Part shown: in pieces, positions 15,294 to 26,862 of the stretch | How positions within the stretch are numbered: the stretch's first letter is position 1 | Layout of the letters: each line of letters starts with the position of its first letter | From: Polaromonas sp. | GTDB lineage: Bacteria; Pseudomonadota; Gammaproteobacteria; Burkholderiales; Burkholderiaceae_C | Length of the DNA: 64,000 bases | Assembly (NCBI RefSeq): GCF_029945925.1 | Contig: NZ_JAQSDN010000035.1 | Location: forward strand, 62,001 to 126,000 | Reading direction: 5' to 3' | The notes under the pieces: model-generated | Seen by the model: only the letters and a program-made list of their open reading frames with translations | What the model was told of the DNA's origin: nothing | Database searches by the model: none | Program-made: the position numbers and the translations under genes

Positions 15294-16613
15294 TCAACCA
15301 CCTGGTGACGTTTTAAAATTCGCTTTCTTCAGCAGGGATTCATATTGCTGGGACATCATGTAGTTTTGTACCTGAGCCATGAAATCCATGGTGACAACCA
15401 CAATAATCAGCAACGAGGTTCCACCGAAATAAAACGGCACGTTGTACTTCAAAATCAAAAATTCCGGCAACAAACACACAAAAGTGATGTAGATGGCGCC
15501 CGCCAGAGTCAAACGCACCAGAATCTTGTCAATGTAACGCGCCGTCTGGTCACCCGGACGAATACCGGGAATGAAAGCACCACTCTTTTTCAGGTTGTCA
15601 GCCGTTTCACGGCTGTTGAACACCAGCGCTGTGTAAAAGAAGCAGAAAAATATGATTGCACTGGCATACAGCAACACGTAGATCGGCTGGCCCGGCGTCA
15701 ATGTGCCGGCGATATCCTTGAGCCAGCGCGTGCCTTCGCCTGTACTGAACCAGCCAACCACGGTCGCCGGCAACAGAATGATCGATGACGCGAAAATCGG
15801 AGGAATCACACCGGCCATGTTGAGCTTCAAGGGTAGATGGGAGGATTGCCCGCCATAGACCTTGTTGCCGACCTGCCGCCTGGCGTAATTCACCAGAATC
15901 TTTCGCTGCCCACGCTCTACGAACACAACAAAATAAGTAACCAGCACGACAACCGCAACAATCACGATGGCCACCAGAATGCTCATGGCGCCGGTGCGAA
16001 CAAGTTCAAGCAAACCGCCAAGCGCACTGGGCAGACCTGCTGCGATGCCCGCAAAAATCAGAATCGAAATGCCGTTACCCAGACCGCGCTCTGTAATTTG
16101 CTCGCCGAGCCACATCAGAAACATCGTGCCGGCAGTCAGACTGACCACCGCAGTCATGCGAAAACCAAAACCAGGGGCTAGCACCAGACCAGGGGAACTC
16201 TCCAGCGCAATCGCGATACCCATGGACTGAAACAGCGCCAGACCCAGGGTCCCGTAACGGGTGTACTGCGTGATCTTCCTGCGACCAGCTTCACCTTCTT
16301 TTTTCATCTGCTCGAATGTCGGAACGACATAGGTGAGCAGTTGCATGATGATGGACGCCGAGATGTAAGGCATGATGCCCAGCGCAAACACCGTGAACCG
16401 CGACAGGGCTCCACCGGAGAACATATTGAACAAACTCAATATGCCGCCCTGCTGCCCCTTGAACAGCTGCTGCAGCTGCCCGGGGTCAATTCCGGGAACC
16501 GGAATGTGAGCCCCAACCCGATACACCACCAGCGCAAGCAGCAAAAACACAAGCCTGTTGCGCAGGTCACCGAACTTGCCGGTTTTTGCAATTTGTGCAG
16601 AGCTGGTTGCCAC
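15294..16613 (-). CDS. secY: preprotein translocase subunit SecY
   Basis: This 439-residue integral membrane protein forms the protein-conducting channel with SecE and SecG. Ten hydrophobic segments can be traced; conserved parts include [13 protein letters not shown] near the N-terminus, [19 protein letters not shown], the cytoplasmic loop with VNYARRQVG, and [20 protein letters not shown]. Length is normal. It is encoded within the spc operon after rplO. Confidence 0.98.
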   Translation of the reverse strand: MATSSAQIAKTGKFGDLRNRLVFLLLALVVYRVGAHIPVPGIDPGQLQQLFKGQQGGILSLFNMFSGGALSRFTVFALGIMPYISASIIMQLLTYVVPTFEQMKKEGEAGRRKITQYTRYGTLGLALFQSMGIAIALESSPGLVLAPGFGFRMTAVVSLTAGTMFLMWLGEQITERGLGNGISILIFAGIAAGLPSALGGLLELVRTGAMSILVAIVIVAVVVLVTYFVVFVERGQRKILVNYARRQVGNKVYGGQSSHLPLKLNMAGVIPPIFASSIILLPATVVGWFSTGEGTRWLKDIAGTLTPGQPIYVLLYASAIIFFCFFYTALVFNSRETADNLKKSGAFIPGIRPGDQTARYIDKILVRLTLAGAIYITFVCLLPEFLILKYNVPFYFGGTSLLIIVVVTMDFMAQVQNYMMSQQYESLLKKANFKTSPGG

Positions 16614-16636
16614 TGGTCGTTATCCGTGTATGAGTA

Positions 16637-17068
16637 TTAAGCGATCACGCCGCCAGCGGCTTCGATCACGGCCTTGGCACCTGCAGTCGCACCGATACCG
16701 TTGAGCTTGACAGCCTTGGTCAGCGCGCCCGACTTGATGACTTTGACGTTTTTTGCCAACTGGCCCACGAGGCCAGCTGTTTTGAGCGCCAACAGATCCA
16801 CTTCGGCCAAGCCGAGCTGCTCAAGAGCAGTCAAGGTCACTTCCGCATTGAACTTGAGATTGTGCGACTTGAAGCCACGCTTGGGCAAGCGACGCTGCAA
16901 GGGCATCTGACCGCCTTCAAAGCCCACCTTGTGGTAGCCACCGGCACGGGATTTCTGGCCTTTATGACCACGACCGGCCGTTTTGCCGATACCCGAACCT
17001 ATACCGCGACCGACGCGGCGTTTGGCATGTTTTGCGCCTGCGGCAGGCTTGATTCCGTTTAATTCCAT
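16637..17068 (-). CDS. rplO: 50S ribosomal protein L15
   Basis: This 143-residue protein begins [20 protein letters not shown] and has the Gly/Arg/Lys-rich N-terminal extension ([16 protein letters not shown]) that penetrates 23S rRNA. Two adjacent ATG codons exist (17071 and 17068); the second has better spacing from GGAG and gives the usual N-terminus. L15 is a late assembly protein of the large subunit. Confidence 0.97.
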   Translation of the reverse strand: MELNGIKPAAGAKHAKRRVGRGIGSGIGKTAGRGHKGQKSRAGGYHKVGFEGGQMPLQRRLPKRGFKSHNLKFNAEVTLTALEQLGLAEVDLLALKTAGLVGQLAKNVKVIKSGALTKAVKLNGIGATAGAKAVIEAAGGVIA

Positions 17069-17080
17069 CATAAACTCCGC

Positions 17081-17263
17081 TTACAGCACCTTGACCAGGT
17101 AGCTGATCTTGTTGATCATGCCGCGCACAGCGGGCGTGTCCTGCAGTTCGCTCTTGCTGTTGATACCGCGGAGACCCAGACCGCGCACCGTGGCGCGATG
17201 GGATTCCTTGGTGCCAATCGGGCTGCGAACCAGCGTCACCGTGAGTTTTTTCTCTGTCGTCAT
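17081..17263 (-). CDS. rpmD: 50S ribosomal protein L30
   Basis: This 60-residue protein ([20 protein letters not shown], ending [10 protein letters not shown]) is the short bacterial L30. It binds 23S rRNA near the 5S rRNA region. The gene lies between rpsE and rplO with short spacers, the conserved order. Confidence 0.97.
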   Translation of the reverse strand: MTTEKKLTVTLVRSPIGTKESHRATVRGLGLRGINSKSELQDTPAVRGMINKISYLVKVL

Positions 17264-17274
17264 TGGGTATCGCC

Positions 17275-17793
17275 TTAGCCGAAGATTTCTTCGACGGATT
17301 TGCCACGCTTGGCTGCGATGTCCGAAGCCGTCGTGGAGTTGTTCAGGGCGTCCATCGTTGCACGCACCATGTTGTACGGATTGCTGGAGCCATGGCTTTT
17401 CGCGACGATATCAGTGATACCCATCACTTCAAACACAGCACGCATCGGGCCGCCGGCAATGATGCCGGTACCTTTGGCGGCGGGCATCATCATGACGCTG
17501 GCAGCACCCCAATGGCCAAACACGTTGTGGTGAAGCGTGCCGTTTTTCAGGGACACTTTCGTCATGTTGCGACGAGCTTCTTCCATGGCTTTTTGCACGG
17601 CCGCTGGCACTTCTTTCGACTTGCCCTTGCCCATGCCGACACGACCGTCGCCATCGCCAACCACGGTCAGGGCGGCAAATCCCAGAATCCGGCCGCCTTT
17701 GACAACTTTGGTCACGCGGTTGACCGCGATCATTTTTTCCTTCAGACCATCGTCTGGAGCGTCGTTTTGTTGTTTTGCTTGAAACTTAGCCAT
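17275..17793 (-). CDS. rpsE: 30S ribosomal protein S5
   Basis: This 172-residue protein has the N-terminal double-stranded RNA-binding fold ([20 protein letters not shown]) and the C-terminal S5 domain ([18 protein letters not shown]). S5 contributes to decoding fidelity. The glycine-rich loop where spectinomycin-resistance changes occur is preserved. Confidence 0.98.
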   Translation of the reverse strand: MAKFQAKQQNDAPDDGLKEKMIAVNRVTKVVKGGRILGFAALTVVGDGDGRVGMGKGKSKEVPAAVQKAMEEARRNMTKVSLKNGTLHHNVFGHWGAASVMMMPAAKGTGIIAGGPMRAVFEVMGITDIVAKSHGSSNPYNMVRATMDALNNSTTASDIAAKRGKSVEEIFG

Positions 17794-17810
17794 ACTTAAT
17801 TCCAGTCTGC

Positions 17811-18176
17811 TTAGAACTGCAAGCCAGCTTCGCGAGCTGCCTCGGCCAGCGCTTTGACGCGGCCGTGGTACGCAAAGCCAGCGCGGTCAAACGCTACTTT
17901 TTCCACACCTGCCGCTTTTGCCTTTTCGGCAATACGCTTGCCAATGGCCTGCGCAGCAGCAACGTTGGCACCCTTGCCCGAAGCGCCAAGGTCCTTGCGG
18001 ACTTCGACTTCCGCGGTCGAGGCAGATGCCAGGATCTTGGTGCCGTCGCCAGAGATGACGCTGGCGTAAATATGCAAATTGGTGCGGTTCACCGTCAGAC
18101 GGGCAACACCTTGCGTGGCAATGCGGATGCGGGTCTGGCGTGAACGACGAAGGCGCTGCTCTTTTTTGGTCAACAT
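17811..18176 (-). CDS. rplR: 50S ribosomal protein L18
   Basis: This 121-residue protein ([19 protein letters not shown], ending [15 protein letters not shown]) binds 5S rRNA in the central protuberance. It has the basic N-terminal tail and the [11 protein letters not shown] motif. It sits between rplF and rpsE with short spacers. Confidence 0.98.
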   Translation of the reverse strand: MLTKKEQRLRRSRQTRIRIATQGVARLTVNRTNLHIYASVISGDGTKILASASTAEVEVRKDLGASGKGANVAAAQAIGKRIAEKAKAAGVEKVAFDRAGFAYHGRVKALAEAAREAGLQF

Positions 18177-18187
18177 GGTGCAGCTCC

Positions 18188-18721
18188 TTATTTCTTCTTG
18201 GTTTCTTTGATCGTGATCTTCTCATCCGAATAACGGATGCCCTTGCCCTTGTAAGGCTCGGGAGGACGGACCGCACGAACTTCGGCAGCAATCTGGCCGA
18301 CGCGCTGACGATCCGCACCCTTGATCACCACTTCGGTGGGCGTAGGTGTCGCGACCTGAATACCGGCCGGCATATCCATCACCACGGGGTGCGAATAACC
18401 TACCGTCAAATTCAGTTTGGCACCTTGCGCCTGGGCCTTGTAACCCACACCAACCAGGTTCAGCTTTTTCTCGAAGCCCTTGGTGACACCCGTCACCATG
18501 TTGTTGACCAGCTGACGCATGGTTCCACTCATGGCATTGGCTTCACGCGACTCGTTGGCCGGCACAAAAGTCAGCTGGCCGGCATCATTCTTGATGGTCA
18601 CCAGGGCATTTTGCGTCAGCGCCAAGGCGCCGAGGGCACCCTTGACATTGATTTGGTCGTCTTTCATCGCCACGTCCACGCCCTCGGGCACGACGACTGG
18701 CATTTTTCCTACACGAGACAT
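18188..18721 (-). CDS. rplF: 50S ribosomal protein L6
   Basis: This 177-residue protein has two repeated L6 domains and the C-terminal signature [17 protein letters not shown]6 lies near the factor-binding site. The start [17 protein letters not shown] is standard. Confidence 0.98.
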   Translation of the reverse strand: MSRVGKMPVVVPEGVDVAMKDDQINVKGALGALALTQNALVTIKNDAGQLTFVPANESREANAMSGTMRQLVNNMVTGVTKGFEKKLNLVGVGYKAQAQGAKLNLTVGYSHPVVMDMPAGIQVATPTPTEVVIKGADRQRVGQIAAEVRAVRPPEPYKGKGIRYSDEKITIKETKKK

Positions 18722-18743
18722 TTCAGTTACTCCTCAATGCCCG

Positions 18744-19139
18744 TTAGGCCACATAGCAAAGCACTTCACCACCGATACCGGTAGCGCGCGCTTTACGATC
18801 AGTCATGACACCCTGGGGAGTCGTGACAATGGCGACACCCAGGCCGTTCATGACCTGGGGGATGGCGCCGTGGCCTTTGTAGACGCGAAGGCCCGGGCGG
18901 CTGACGCGCTCAATGCGCTCAATCACCGGGCGTCCTGCGTAATACTTCAGGGCGATTTCCAACTGGGGCTTGCCATCGTTGGCATTGACGGAGAAGCCAT
19001 CAATGTAGCCCTCATCCTTCAACACCTGCGCAATGGCGACTTTGACTTTTGAAGACGGCACCAGCACAACGGCTTTTTCAACCATTTGTGCATTGCGGAT
19101 GCGTGTCAGCATGTCGGCAATAGGATCACTCATACTCAT
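18744..19139 (-). CDS. rpsH: 30S ribosomal protein S8
   Basis: This 131-residue protein begins [18 protein letters not shown] and ends with the conserved [12 protein letters not shown]8 binds the central 16S domain and, in enteric bacteria, represses translation of the spc operon at rplE. A second ATG (19133) would remove two residues. Confidence 0.98.
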   Translation of the reverse strand: MSMSDPIADMLTRIRNAQMVEKAVVLVPSSKVKVAIAQVLKDEGYIDGFSVNANDGKPQLEIALKYYAGRPVIERIERVSRPGLRVYKGHGAIPQVMNGLGVAIVTTPQGVMTDRKARATGIGGEVLCYVA

Positions 19140-19156
19140 TTGCGGTTCTCCTATGC

Positions 19157-19462
19157 TTACCAGCTTGCCTTGGTGATACCAGGGATATCACCAGCAAAAG
19201 CCAACTCGCGGATCTTGGCGCGAGCCAAGCCAAATTGACGGAATGTGCCACGCGGGCGACCCGTGATCGCACAGCGATTGCGCTGGCGTGTCGGATTCGC
19301 ATTGCGGGGCAACTTTTGCAACTCCAGACGGGCCAGTGCGCGCTCTTCATCGGAGCGCTTGGCGTCGTTGGACGTCGCTTTGAGTTCAGCGTGTTTCTTG
19401 GCGAACTTGGCAACGAGTTTGTCGCGCTTCAGTTCACGTTGCAATAAAGCCTGTTTTGCCAT
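19157..19462 (-). CDS. rpsN: 30S ribosomal protein S14
   Basis: This 101-residue protein ([20 protein letters not shown], ending GITKASW) is the long, zinc-free form of S14: it lacks the two CxxC pairs of the short form. The start at 19462 is chosen over an upstream in-frame codon inside rplE because it gives the conserved N-terminus. S14 is a head protein of the small subunit. Confidence 0.97.
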   Translation of the reverse strand: MAKQALLQRELKRDKLVAKFAKKHAELKATSNDAKRSDEERALARLELQKLPRNANPTRQRNRCAITGRPRGTFRQFGLARAKIRELAFAGDIPGITKASW

Positions 19463-19469
19463 GCCCGCC

Positions 19470-20045
19470 TCAGTTCTTGAACGGAAAACGGAAGCCGGTG
19501 AGGAGCGCCTTGCACTCTTCGTCGGTCTTAGCCGTGGTGGTGATGCTGATGTTGAGACCACGCAAGGCGTCAACCTTGTCGTACTCAATCTCAGGGAAAA
19601 TGATCTGCTCTTTCACGCCGATGTTGTAATTGCCGCGGCCATCAAAAGCCCGGCCGGAGATACCGCGAAAGTCGCGAACACGGGGCAGAGCCACCGTCAC
19701 GAAACGATCAAGGAACTCATACATCTGGACGCCGCGCAGCGTGACCATGCAGCCAATCGGAAGGTCTTCGCGGATTTTGAAACCGGCGATAGCCTTCTTG
19801 GCCTTGGTCACCACCGGCTTCTGGCCAGCAATCTTGGTCATGTCACTGACGGCATGCTCCATGACCTTTTTGTCGGCCACAGCCTCACTCACACCCATGT
19901 TGAGGGTGATCTTGGTGATGCGGGGAACCTGCATCGGCGACTTGTAACCGAATTTTTCCATCAGCGCAGGCGCGATTTTTTCGCGGAACTGGGCCTGCAG
20001 GCGAGCCTGGGCAGGTGCAGCTTGTGTAGGTGCGGTCTTTGCCAT
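19470..20045 (-). CDS. rplE: 50S ribosomal protein L5
   Basis: This 191-residue protein contains the conserved [12 protein letters not shown] and [20 protein letters not shown] segments. L5 binds 5S rRNA and contacts S13 across the subunit interface. An Ala/Gln/Pro-rich N-terminal extension of about 12 residues precedes the core. Confidence 0.98.
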   Translation of the reverse strand: MAKTAPTQAAPAQARLQAQFREKIAPALMEKFGYKSPMQVPRITKITLNMGVSEAVADKKVMEHAVSDMTKIAGQKPVVTKAKKAIAGFKIREDLPIGCMVTLRGVQMYEFLDRFVTVALPRVRDFRGISGRAFDGRGNYNIGVKEQIIFPEIEYDKVDALRGLNISITTTAKTDEECKALLTGFRFPFKN

Positions 20046-20047
20046 GT

Positions 20048-20368
20048 TTATGCAGCCTTGATTTCTTCGCCGCTGGACTTGAATACGCGCACTTTTTTGC
20101 CGTCAGCCAACAACTTGATACCCACCCGATCCGCCTTGCCCGTTGCAGCATTGAAAATGGCCACATTGGACTGGTGAATCGGCATGCTTTTTTCAACGAT
20201 GCCGCCGGTGGCCCCCTTGAGAGGGTTGGGCTTGGTGTGTTTTTTCACCAGGTTGATCCCGTCCACCAGCACATGGCTGTCGTCCTTGCGCAGCGAAATC
20301 GTGCCGCGCTTACCCTTGTCACGACCTGCGATCACAATGATCTCGTCGCCTTTGCGAATCTTGTTCAT
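20048..20368 (-). CDS. rplX: 50S ribosomal protein L24
   Basis: This 106-residue protein begins [20 protein letters not shown], a KOW motif, and carries [13 protein letters not shown]24 is one of the first proteins to join the large-subunit rRNA. Two bases separate it from rplE. Confidence 0.98.
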   Translation of the reverse strand: MNKIRKGDEIIVIAGRDKGKRGTISLRKDDSHVLVDGINLVKKHTKPNPLKGATGGIVEKSMPIHQSNVAIFNAATGKADRVGIKLLADGKKVRVFKSSGEEIKAA

Positions 20369-20377
20369 GGCGCGTCC

Positions 20378-20746
20378 TTACAGAACTTCAGGAGCCAGGG
20401 ACACGATCTTCATGAACTTCTCGGTGCGCAACTCGCGCGTCACCGGTCCGAAGATGCGGGTGCCGATAGGCTCCAGCTTGGCGTTAAGCAACACAGCTGC
20501 GTTGCCATCGAATTTGACGAGTGAACCATCGCCGCGACGGATGCCCTTGGCAGTACGAACCACCACAGCACTGTAAACCTCGCCTTTTTTGACGCGGCCA
20601 CGCGGAGCGGCTTCTTTGATACTCACCTTGATGACGTCACCGACGCTGGCATAGCGGCGCTTGGACCCGCCCAGCACCTTGATGCACATCACAGATTTGG
20701 CACCCGTGTTGTCAGCAACATCGAGTTTGGATTGCGTTTGAATCAT
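20378..20746 (-). CDS. rplN: 50S ribosomal protein L14
   Basis: This 122-residue protein begins [20 protein letters not shown] and ends [11 protein letters not shown]14 sits at the subunit interface near L19. It is the first gene of the spc operon here. The usual upstream partner rpsQ (S17) is not in the adjacent DNA; a promoter-bearing spacer and glpD are found instead. Confidence 0.98.
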   Translation of the reverse strand: MIQTQSKLDVADNTGAKSVMCIKVLGGSKRRYASVGDVIKVSIKEAAPRGRVKKGEVYSAVVVRTAKGIRRGDGSLVKFDGNAAVLLNAKLEPIGTRIFGPVTRELRTEKFMKIVSLAPEVL

Positions 20747-21070
20747 TTAAATTAGTCCCAACTTGCACCAGCGCCTTTTCCCAGAGGGAAGACTTGCCAG
20801 TCAGTCTTGGGCCCGTCGTCCACATCGCAAACCACTTGCAATGCTTCCGTTAGGCAGAATTCTCAGCTTTTTACAGCGAAGCCCACGATTATTAACAAAT
20901 TCCTTCCGGCTGTCAATACCCTTTGCTGCAAATTGTTCGCCAAGTACGCCATCCCATCAGGATCAACTGCAAAAACAGCGTCAACCCATTTGTGGACGGG
21001 CGCAGTCAGCTATCAAAAATGCAGCATTTCCGGCCGCCTCTTCTTCGCTGGGCGCAGTGATGGGAGAAAA
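20747..21070. other. intergenic spacer between rplN and glpD
   Basis: This 324-base stretch is more A+T-rich than its flanks and contains no supportable gene. It holds the promoter described separately and the 3' flank of glpD. I see no convincing terminator for glpD. Confidence 0.6.
20888..20916 (-). promoter_or_regulatory. sigma70 promoter of the spc-alpha ribosomal operon
   Basis: On the minus strand a perfect -35 TTGACA (20911-20916) is followed after 17 bases by AATAAT (20888-20893), or after 16 bases by TAATAA. Transcription would begin near 20880, leaving a leader of about 135 bases before rplN. Confidence 0.7.
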
Positions 21071-22666
21071 TCAGGCCGGCAACGTCAGGTACTGATCGGC
21101 CAGGGCCAGGAAATCAGCGAGCCGCGGGTCCACCCCGTTTTCCTGCTCCAACAACTCAGCCACACTCCCCGCGAGGGTCCTGGCAAGCGCGGCGTCCAGA
21201 AACAGGAGCCGGGAGCGGCGCGCCAGCACATCCTCCACCGTGCGGGCGTACTCGTGCCGCGCCGCAAAACGCACCATCGCGTCCGTCAGACCACCACCCA
21301 GCATCCTCTCCGCCCCCGGCAGGGCCTCGACGGCAGCCGCTTCACTCCCATACAAATGCAGCCCCGGCGCATCGCTGATCTTGTGGACGGATGGCTGGGC
21401 GCCCACCAACTGGAGGCTGGCCGTGACGCCGCCGGGGCGTTTTGCCAGCAATTCCGCATCAAAACAGCTGTCCAGCACGTCTTCCGCCATGGCGCGGTAG
21501 GTCGTCCACTTGCCGCCGGTCACAGTGACCAGGCCGCTTTTGCTGACCAGCACCGTGTGTTCACGCGACAGCGCCTGCGTGCTGTCGCCATCGTCTTGCG
21601 ATGGTTTGACCAGCGGACGCAGCCCGACCCAGATGCTCTTGATATCGGCCGGGCCGGGTGCCCGGCTCAGGTAGCGCGCAGACTCACCGAGGATGAAGTC
21701 GACCTCTTCGCGAAAAGCCAGAGGTTCGCGCGCCAGGTCGTTGCGCGGCGTGTCGGTGGTTCCCAGGATGGTCTTACCCAGCCAGGGCACGGCAAACAGC
21801 ACCCGCCCGTCCCCGGTTTTTGGAACCAGCAGGGCGTGGTCGGTGGGCAAAAACGAGCGATCCACGACGATGTGAACACCCTGGCTGGGTGCCACCATGG
21901 GTTTTGCCTCGCGGCCTATGGCCTGGCCGTCGAGCAGTCGCAGCTGATCGACCCAAACCCCAGCTGCATTCACAATACATTTGGCTCGCAGCGTAAGTGT
22001 CTGCCCACTTTCACGATCAGCCACGTGCAAGCCCACCAGCTTGCCCCCCTCATGGACGAGACCGGTCGCAGCACAATAATTGACCAGCAAGGCGCCGGCG
22101 CGCGCCGCGCTGCGCGCCAGCGCCAGTGCCAGCCGCGCATCGTCGAACTGGCCGTCCCAGTACTTGACCCCGCCCCTGAGTCCGCACTGGCGGGCCGTCG
22201 GCTGGAGCTGCAATGTTTCAGCGCGGTTGAGGAATTCGGTGGAGCCCAGGCCGGCCTTGCCGGCGAGCGCGTCATACATCTTGAGTCCGATGCCATAAAA
22301 CGGAGCTTCCCAGAACTGGTAGGAAGGCATCACAAAAGGCAGGGGCTGCGCCAGATGCGGCGCATTGGCCAGCAGGCGCGTCCGTTCGTGCAGGGCTTCG
22401 CGAACCAGGGAAATGTTGCCCTGCGCCAGATAGCGAACCCCGCCATGAACCAGCTTGGTAGCGCGCGAGGAGGTTCCCTTGGCAAAGTCGTGCGATTCGA
22501 CCACCACGACGGAAAATCCGCGTGCCGCGGCATCCAGCGCGACACCGAGTCCGGTGGCCCCGCCGCCGATGATCGCAATGTCGTAAGTGTGGGGTGCCTT
22601 GAGGCGTTCTATCAGGTCTGCGCGTCGCGTCGGCAACGGTGGGGAATCAAAAGTCATGGGCTCCAT
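21071..22666 (-). CDS. glpD: aerobic glycerol-3-phosphate dehydrogenase
   Basis: This 531-residue FAD enzyme oxidises glycerol-3-phosphate to dihydroxyacetone phosphate and passes electrons to the quinone pool at the inner membrane. The dinucleotide-binding GGGATGLGVALDAAARG lies near the N-terminus, followed by TSSRATKLVHGGVRYL. The ATG at 22666 has CGGAGA at good spacing and is preferred over TTG 22684 and ATG 22657. It is the last gene of the glycerol uptake cluster; a strong hairpin separates it from glpV. Confidence 0.95.
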   Translation of the reverse strand: MEPMTFDSPPLPTRRADLIERLKAPHTYDIAIIGGGATGLGVALDAAARGFSVVVVESHDFAKGTSSRATKLVHGGVRYLAQGNISLVREALHERTRLLANAPHLAQPLPFVMPSYQFWEAPFYGIGLKMYDALAGKAGLGSTEFLNRAETLQLQPTARQCGLRGGVKYWDGQFDDARLALALARSAARAGALLVNYCAATGLVHEGGKLVGLHVADRESGQTLTLRAKCIVNAAGVWVDQLRLLDGQAIGREAKPMVAPSQGVHIVVDRSFLPTDHALLVPKTGDGRVLFAVPWLGKTILGTTDTPRNDLAREPLAFREEVDFILGESARYLSRAPGPADIKSIWVGLRPLVKPSQDDGDSTQALSREHTVLVSKSGLVTVTGGKWTTYRAMAEDVLDSCFDAELLAKRPGGVTASLQLVGAQPSVHKISDAPGLHLYGSEAAAVEALPGAERMLGGGLTDAMVRFAARHEYARTVEDVLARRSRLLFLDAALARTLAGSVAELLEQENGVDPRLADFLALADQYLTLPA

Positions 22667-22722
22667 TGTCCATCTCCGCGGCAACCCCGGAACAGGTTGC
22701 GCCTTCCTGGCTTTCTTGTTGG

Positions 22723-22760
22723 CAAGCGCGCACGGACGCGGTGGTCCGTGCGCGGGCTTG
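22723..22760 (-). promoter_or_regulatory. strong intercistronic hairpin between glpV and glpD
   Basis: CAAGCGCGCACGGAC and GTCCGTGCGCGGGCTTG form a 10-bp perfect stem plus five further pairs across a two-base bulge, with a 6-base loop. No T run follows on either strand, so it is more likely an mRNA-stability or attenuating structure than a terminator. Confidence 0.55.
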
Positions 22761-22803
22761 CATCAGTCAAGCAACATGCGGGCCGGAGCCCGGGCGGTTG
22801 CGG

Positions 22804-24534
<1,731 letters not shown>

Positions 24535-24622
24535 GACTTGTCTCCTTGATTGATGACCTCCCCCAGTGTTTCCACGACTCGACCGGCTCCGGGGAAGCAA
24601 TGAGCCGAATCCGTACCCTCAG

Positions 24623-24931
24623 CTAACCCTTGCGCATGACAAGCGCAAGCCATCCCATGGAAATGACAAAACTGAACCAGATCGACGGGTCGGCCTGCAG
24701 GCCCAGTGCGGCACCCAGCTTTCCACTGAGGCCCACAAAGATCAGGTTGATATAGGCAGCGCCCAGCAGGCCAATGAACAGCCGGTCACCGCGTGTGGTA
24801 TCCAGCGGCAGAAAGCCGCGGCGCACGGTGGTGGGGGATTTGATTTCCCAGATCGTCATGCCGACGAGCATCAACACAATGCAGCTGAAAAAGACCGCCA
24901 CGGGCAAGGTCCACGCCATCCACTCAAACAT
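24623..24931 (-). CDS. glpU: small membrane protein of the glycerol transporter (DUF2160)
   Basis: This 102-residue protein has about three hydrophobic segments (around residues 5-28, 50-70 and 80-98) and a conserved IWEIKSPTTVRRGFLPLDTT. It belongs to the DUF2160 group that accompanies GlpV/GlpQ-type glycerol transporters; its role is not known. GGAG lies 7 bases upstream of the ATG at 24931. About 150 bases with a GC-rich repeat separate it from glpQ. Confidence 0.75.
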   Translation of the reverse strand: MFEWMAWTLPVAVFFSCIVLMLVGMTIWEIKSPTTVRRGFLPLDTTRGDRLFIGLLGAAYINLIFVGLSGKLGAALGLQADPSIWFSFVISMGWLALVMRKG

Positions 24932-24998
24932 CTGTCTTCTCCCTGTGCATGGGCCGCAACCACCGGTTGTGCGCGTAAGAGGGGTGGCGTGCCAAGGC

Positions 24999-25072
24999 CG
25001 CCGCGGAACCGGCTTTGCCGGGCCGCTGGTGGCGCCCCCTTGAGGGGGAGGTGCCGAAGGCACTTCGGGGGT
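24999..25072. repeat. GC-rich intergenic repeat, copy A
   Basis: The segment GCCGCGGAACCGGCTTTGCC, then GGGCCGCTGG, then a CCCCCTTGAGGGGG palindrome and GTGCCGAAGGCAC, closely matches copies at 50870-50932 (inverted) and 56343-56401. It lies between glpQ and glpU. Confidence 0.65.
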
Positions 25073-25081
25073 GTTTCATAC

Positions 25082-25894
25082 TCATACCCGGCCCATCGCA
25101 AAACCCTTGGCGATGTAGTGCCGTACGAACCAGATCACGATGGCGCCGGGCACGATGGTCAACACGCCTGCAGCGGCGAGCGTCGCCCAGTCCATGCCTG
25201 AAGCCGAAACCGTGCGCGTCATCGTGGCCACGATAGGCTTGGCGTTGACGCTGGTCAGGGTGCGGGCCAGCAACAGTTCGACCCAGCTGAACATGAAGCA
25301 GAAGAAAGCCGCCACACCCACGCCGGCCTTGATCAGGGGCAAAAAGATGCGGATGAAAAAACGCGGGAACGAATAGCCGTCGATATACGCCGTCTCGTCG
25401 ATCTCGCGCGGAATGCCGCTCATGAAGCCTTCCAGAATCCAGACCGCCAGCGGCACGTTGAACAGCAGGTGCGCCAGCGCCACCGCGATGTGGGTGTCCA
25501 TCAGGCCGACCGTGGTGTAGAGCTGGAAGAAGGGCAGCAAAAACACGGCAGGCGGCGTCATGCGGTTGGTCAGCAGCCAGAAGAAAACGTGTTTGTCGCC
25601 GATGAAGCTGTAGCGGGAAAACGCATAGGCGGCCGGCAGGGCCACGGTGATGGAGATCACCGTGTTGATGGCGACGTAAATCAGGCTGTTGATGTAGCCC
25701 GAATACCAGGACGGGTCGGTGAAGATGGTCTTGTAGTTGTCCCAGGTGAAGTGCTGGGGAAAGAAGGAAAAGCTCGACAGGATCTCGGAGTTCGTCTTGA
25801 AGCTCATGTTGACCATCCAGTAGATGGGCAGCAGGGCAAACAGGATGTAGGCCAGGAGAAACAGCGTGCGCGCCTGAAAACGTGGCTTATTCAT
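25082..25894 (-). CDS. glpQ: glycerol ABC transporter permease
   Basis: This 270-residue permease of the binding-protein-dependent type has six predicted membrane segments and the EAA loop IPREIDETAYIDGYSFPRFF that docks on the ATPases. It pairs with GlpP to form the membrane channel. Its start overlaps the end of glpP by eight bases. Confidence 0.88.
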   Translation of the reverse strand: MNKPRFQARTLFLLAYILFALLPIYWMVNMSFKTNSEILSSFSFFPQHFTWDNYKTIFTDPSWYSGYINSLIYVAINTVISITVALPAAYAFSRYSFIGDKHVFFWLLTNRMTPPAVFLLPFFQLYTTVGLMDTHIAVALAHLLFNVPLAVWILEGFMSGIPREIDETAYIDGYSFPRFFIRIFLPLIKAGVGVAAFFCFMFSWVELLLARTLTSVNAKPIVATMTRTVSASGMDWATLAAAGVLTIVPGAIVIWFVRHYIAKGFAMGRV

Positions 25895-26780
25895 GGCCGG
25901 GCTCCCGGGTCTGCGTGCCCACCCGCTGCATCCAGTTGTAGAGGATGAAACACAGCAACAGGATGATCAGGAAATAAATGAGCGAGAAGGCCGCCGCCGG
26001 CCCCAGGTCGAACTGCCCCACGGCCTTTTGCGTGAGGTACTGCGACAGGAACGTGGTCGCGTTGCCGGGCCCCCCGCCGGTCAGGACAAAGGGCTCGGTG
26101 TAAATCATGAAGCTGTCCATGAAACGCAGCAACACGGCGATCATCAGCACGCCGCGCATCTTGGGCAGCTGGATGTAGCGGAACACCGCGAACTTGCTGG
26201 CCCCGTCGATGCGCGCAGCCTGGTAGTAGGCGTCGGGAATGGAACGCAGGCCGGCATAACAGAGCAGCGCCACCAGCGGCGTCCAGTGCCAGATGTCCAT
26301 GACCAGCACGGTGATCCAGGCATGCAGCGCATTGCCCGTGTAGCTGTAGTCAAAGCCCATTTTCTGCAGCGCCATGCCGAGCAGGCCGATATCGGCGCGG
26401 CCGTAGATCTGCCAGATCGTGCCTACCACGTTCCACGGGATCAGCAGCGACAGCGCCACCAGCACCAGCACAGCCGACGCCTTCCAGCCCTGCGCGGGCA
26501 TGGACAGCGCCAGCGCGATGCCCAGGGGAATTTCGACGGCCAGCACGGCAAACGAAAAAGTCAGCTGGCGCCAGAGCGCCGCATGCAGGTCCTCGTCACG
26601 CATGACGGCTGCAAACCATTCGGTGCCGACAAACACGCGCCGCTCGGGCGAGATGATGTCCTGCACCGAATAGTTGACCACCGTCATCAGGGGAAGAATC
26701 GCCGAGAAAGCGACGCAGATAATGACCGGCAGCACCAGCAGCCAGGCCTTCTGGTTCACGGGTTTGGTGGTGGTACTCAT
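25887..26780 (-). CDS. glpP: glycerol ABC transporter permease
   Basis: This 297-residue permease has an N-terminal membrane segment after MSTTTKPVNQKAW and an EAA loop, IPDAYYQAARIDGASKFAVF. The ATG at 26780 is preferred over upstream in-frame codons, which lie in a repeat-rich spacer and encode non-hydrophobic sequence. It forms the transmembrane pathway together with GlpQ. Confidence 0.88.
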   Translation of the reverse strand: MSTTTKPVNQKAWLLVLPVIICVAFSAILPLMTVVNYSVQDIISPERRVFVGTEWFAAVMRDEDLHAALWRQLTFSFAVLAVEIPLGIALALSMPAQGWKASAVLVLVALSLLIPWNVVGTIWQIYGRADIGLLGMALQKMGFDYSYTGNALHAWITVLVMDIWHWTPLVALLCYAGLRSIPDAYYQAARIDGASKFAVFRYIQLPKMRGVLMIAVLLRFMDSFMIYTEPFVLTGGGPGNATTFLSQYLTQKAVGQFDLGPAAAFSLIYFLIILLLCFILYNWMQRVGTQTREPGHE

Positions 26781-26795
26781 GGAGCCCCCACGTTT

Positions 26796-26831
26796 GCCGC
26801 CAAGGCGGCTGCACGGCCCCCCGAGGGGGCC
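26796..26831. repeat. paired GC-rich palindromes between glpT and glpP
   Basis: GCCGCC-AA-GGCGGC (26796-26809) is followed by GGCCCCC-CGA-GGGGGCC (26815-26831). The second palindrome resembles the CCCC-GA-GGGG core of the longer repeat family at 24999, 50870 and 56343. Confidence 0.5.
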
Positions 26832-26862
26832 TTCGCTTGCTTGAAGCGGTTCTGCGCTGCAC

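Noticed and set aside
20999..21030. Possible seventh copy of the 17-bp palindrome (AGCTATCAAAAATGCAGC)
   Set aside because: The right arm does not match TAGC and the spacing differs.
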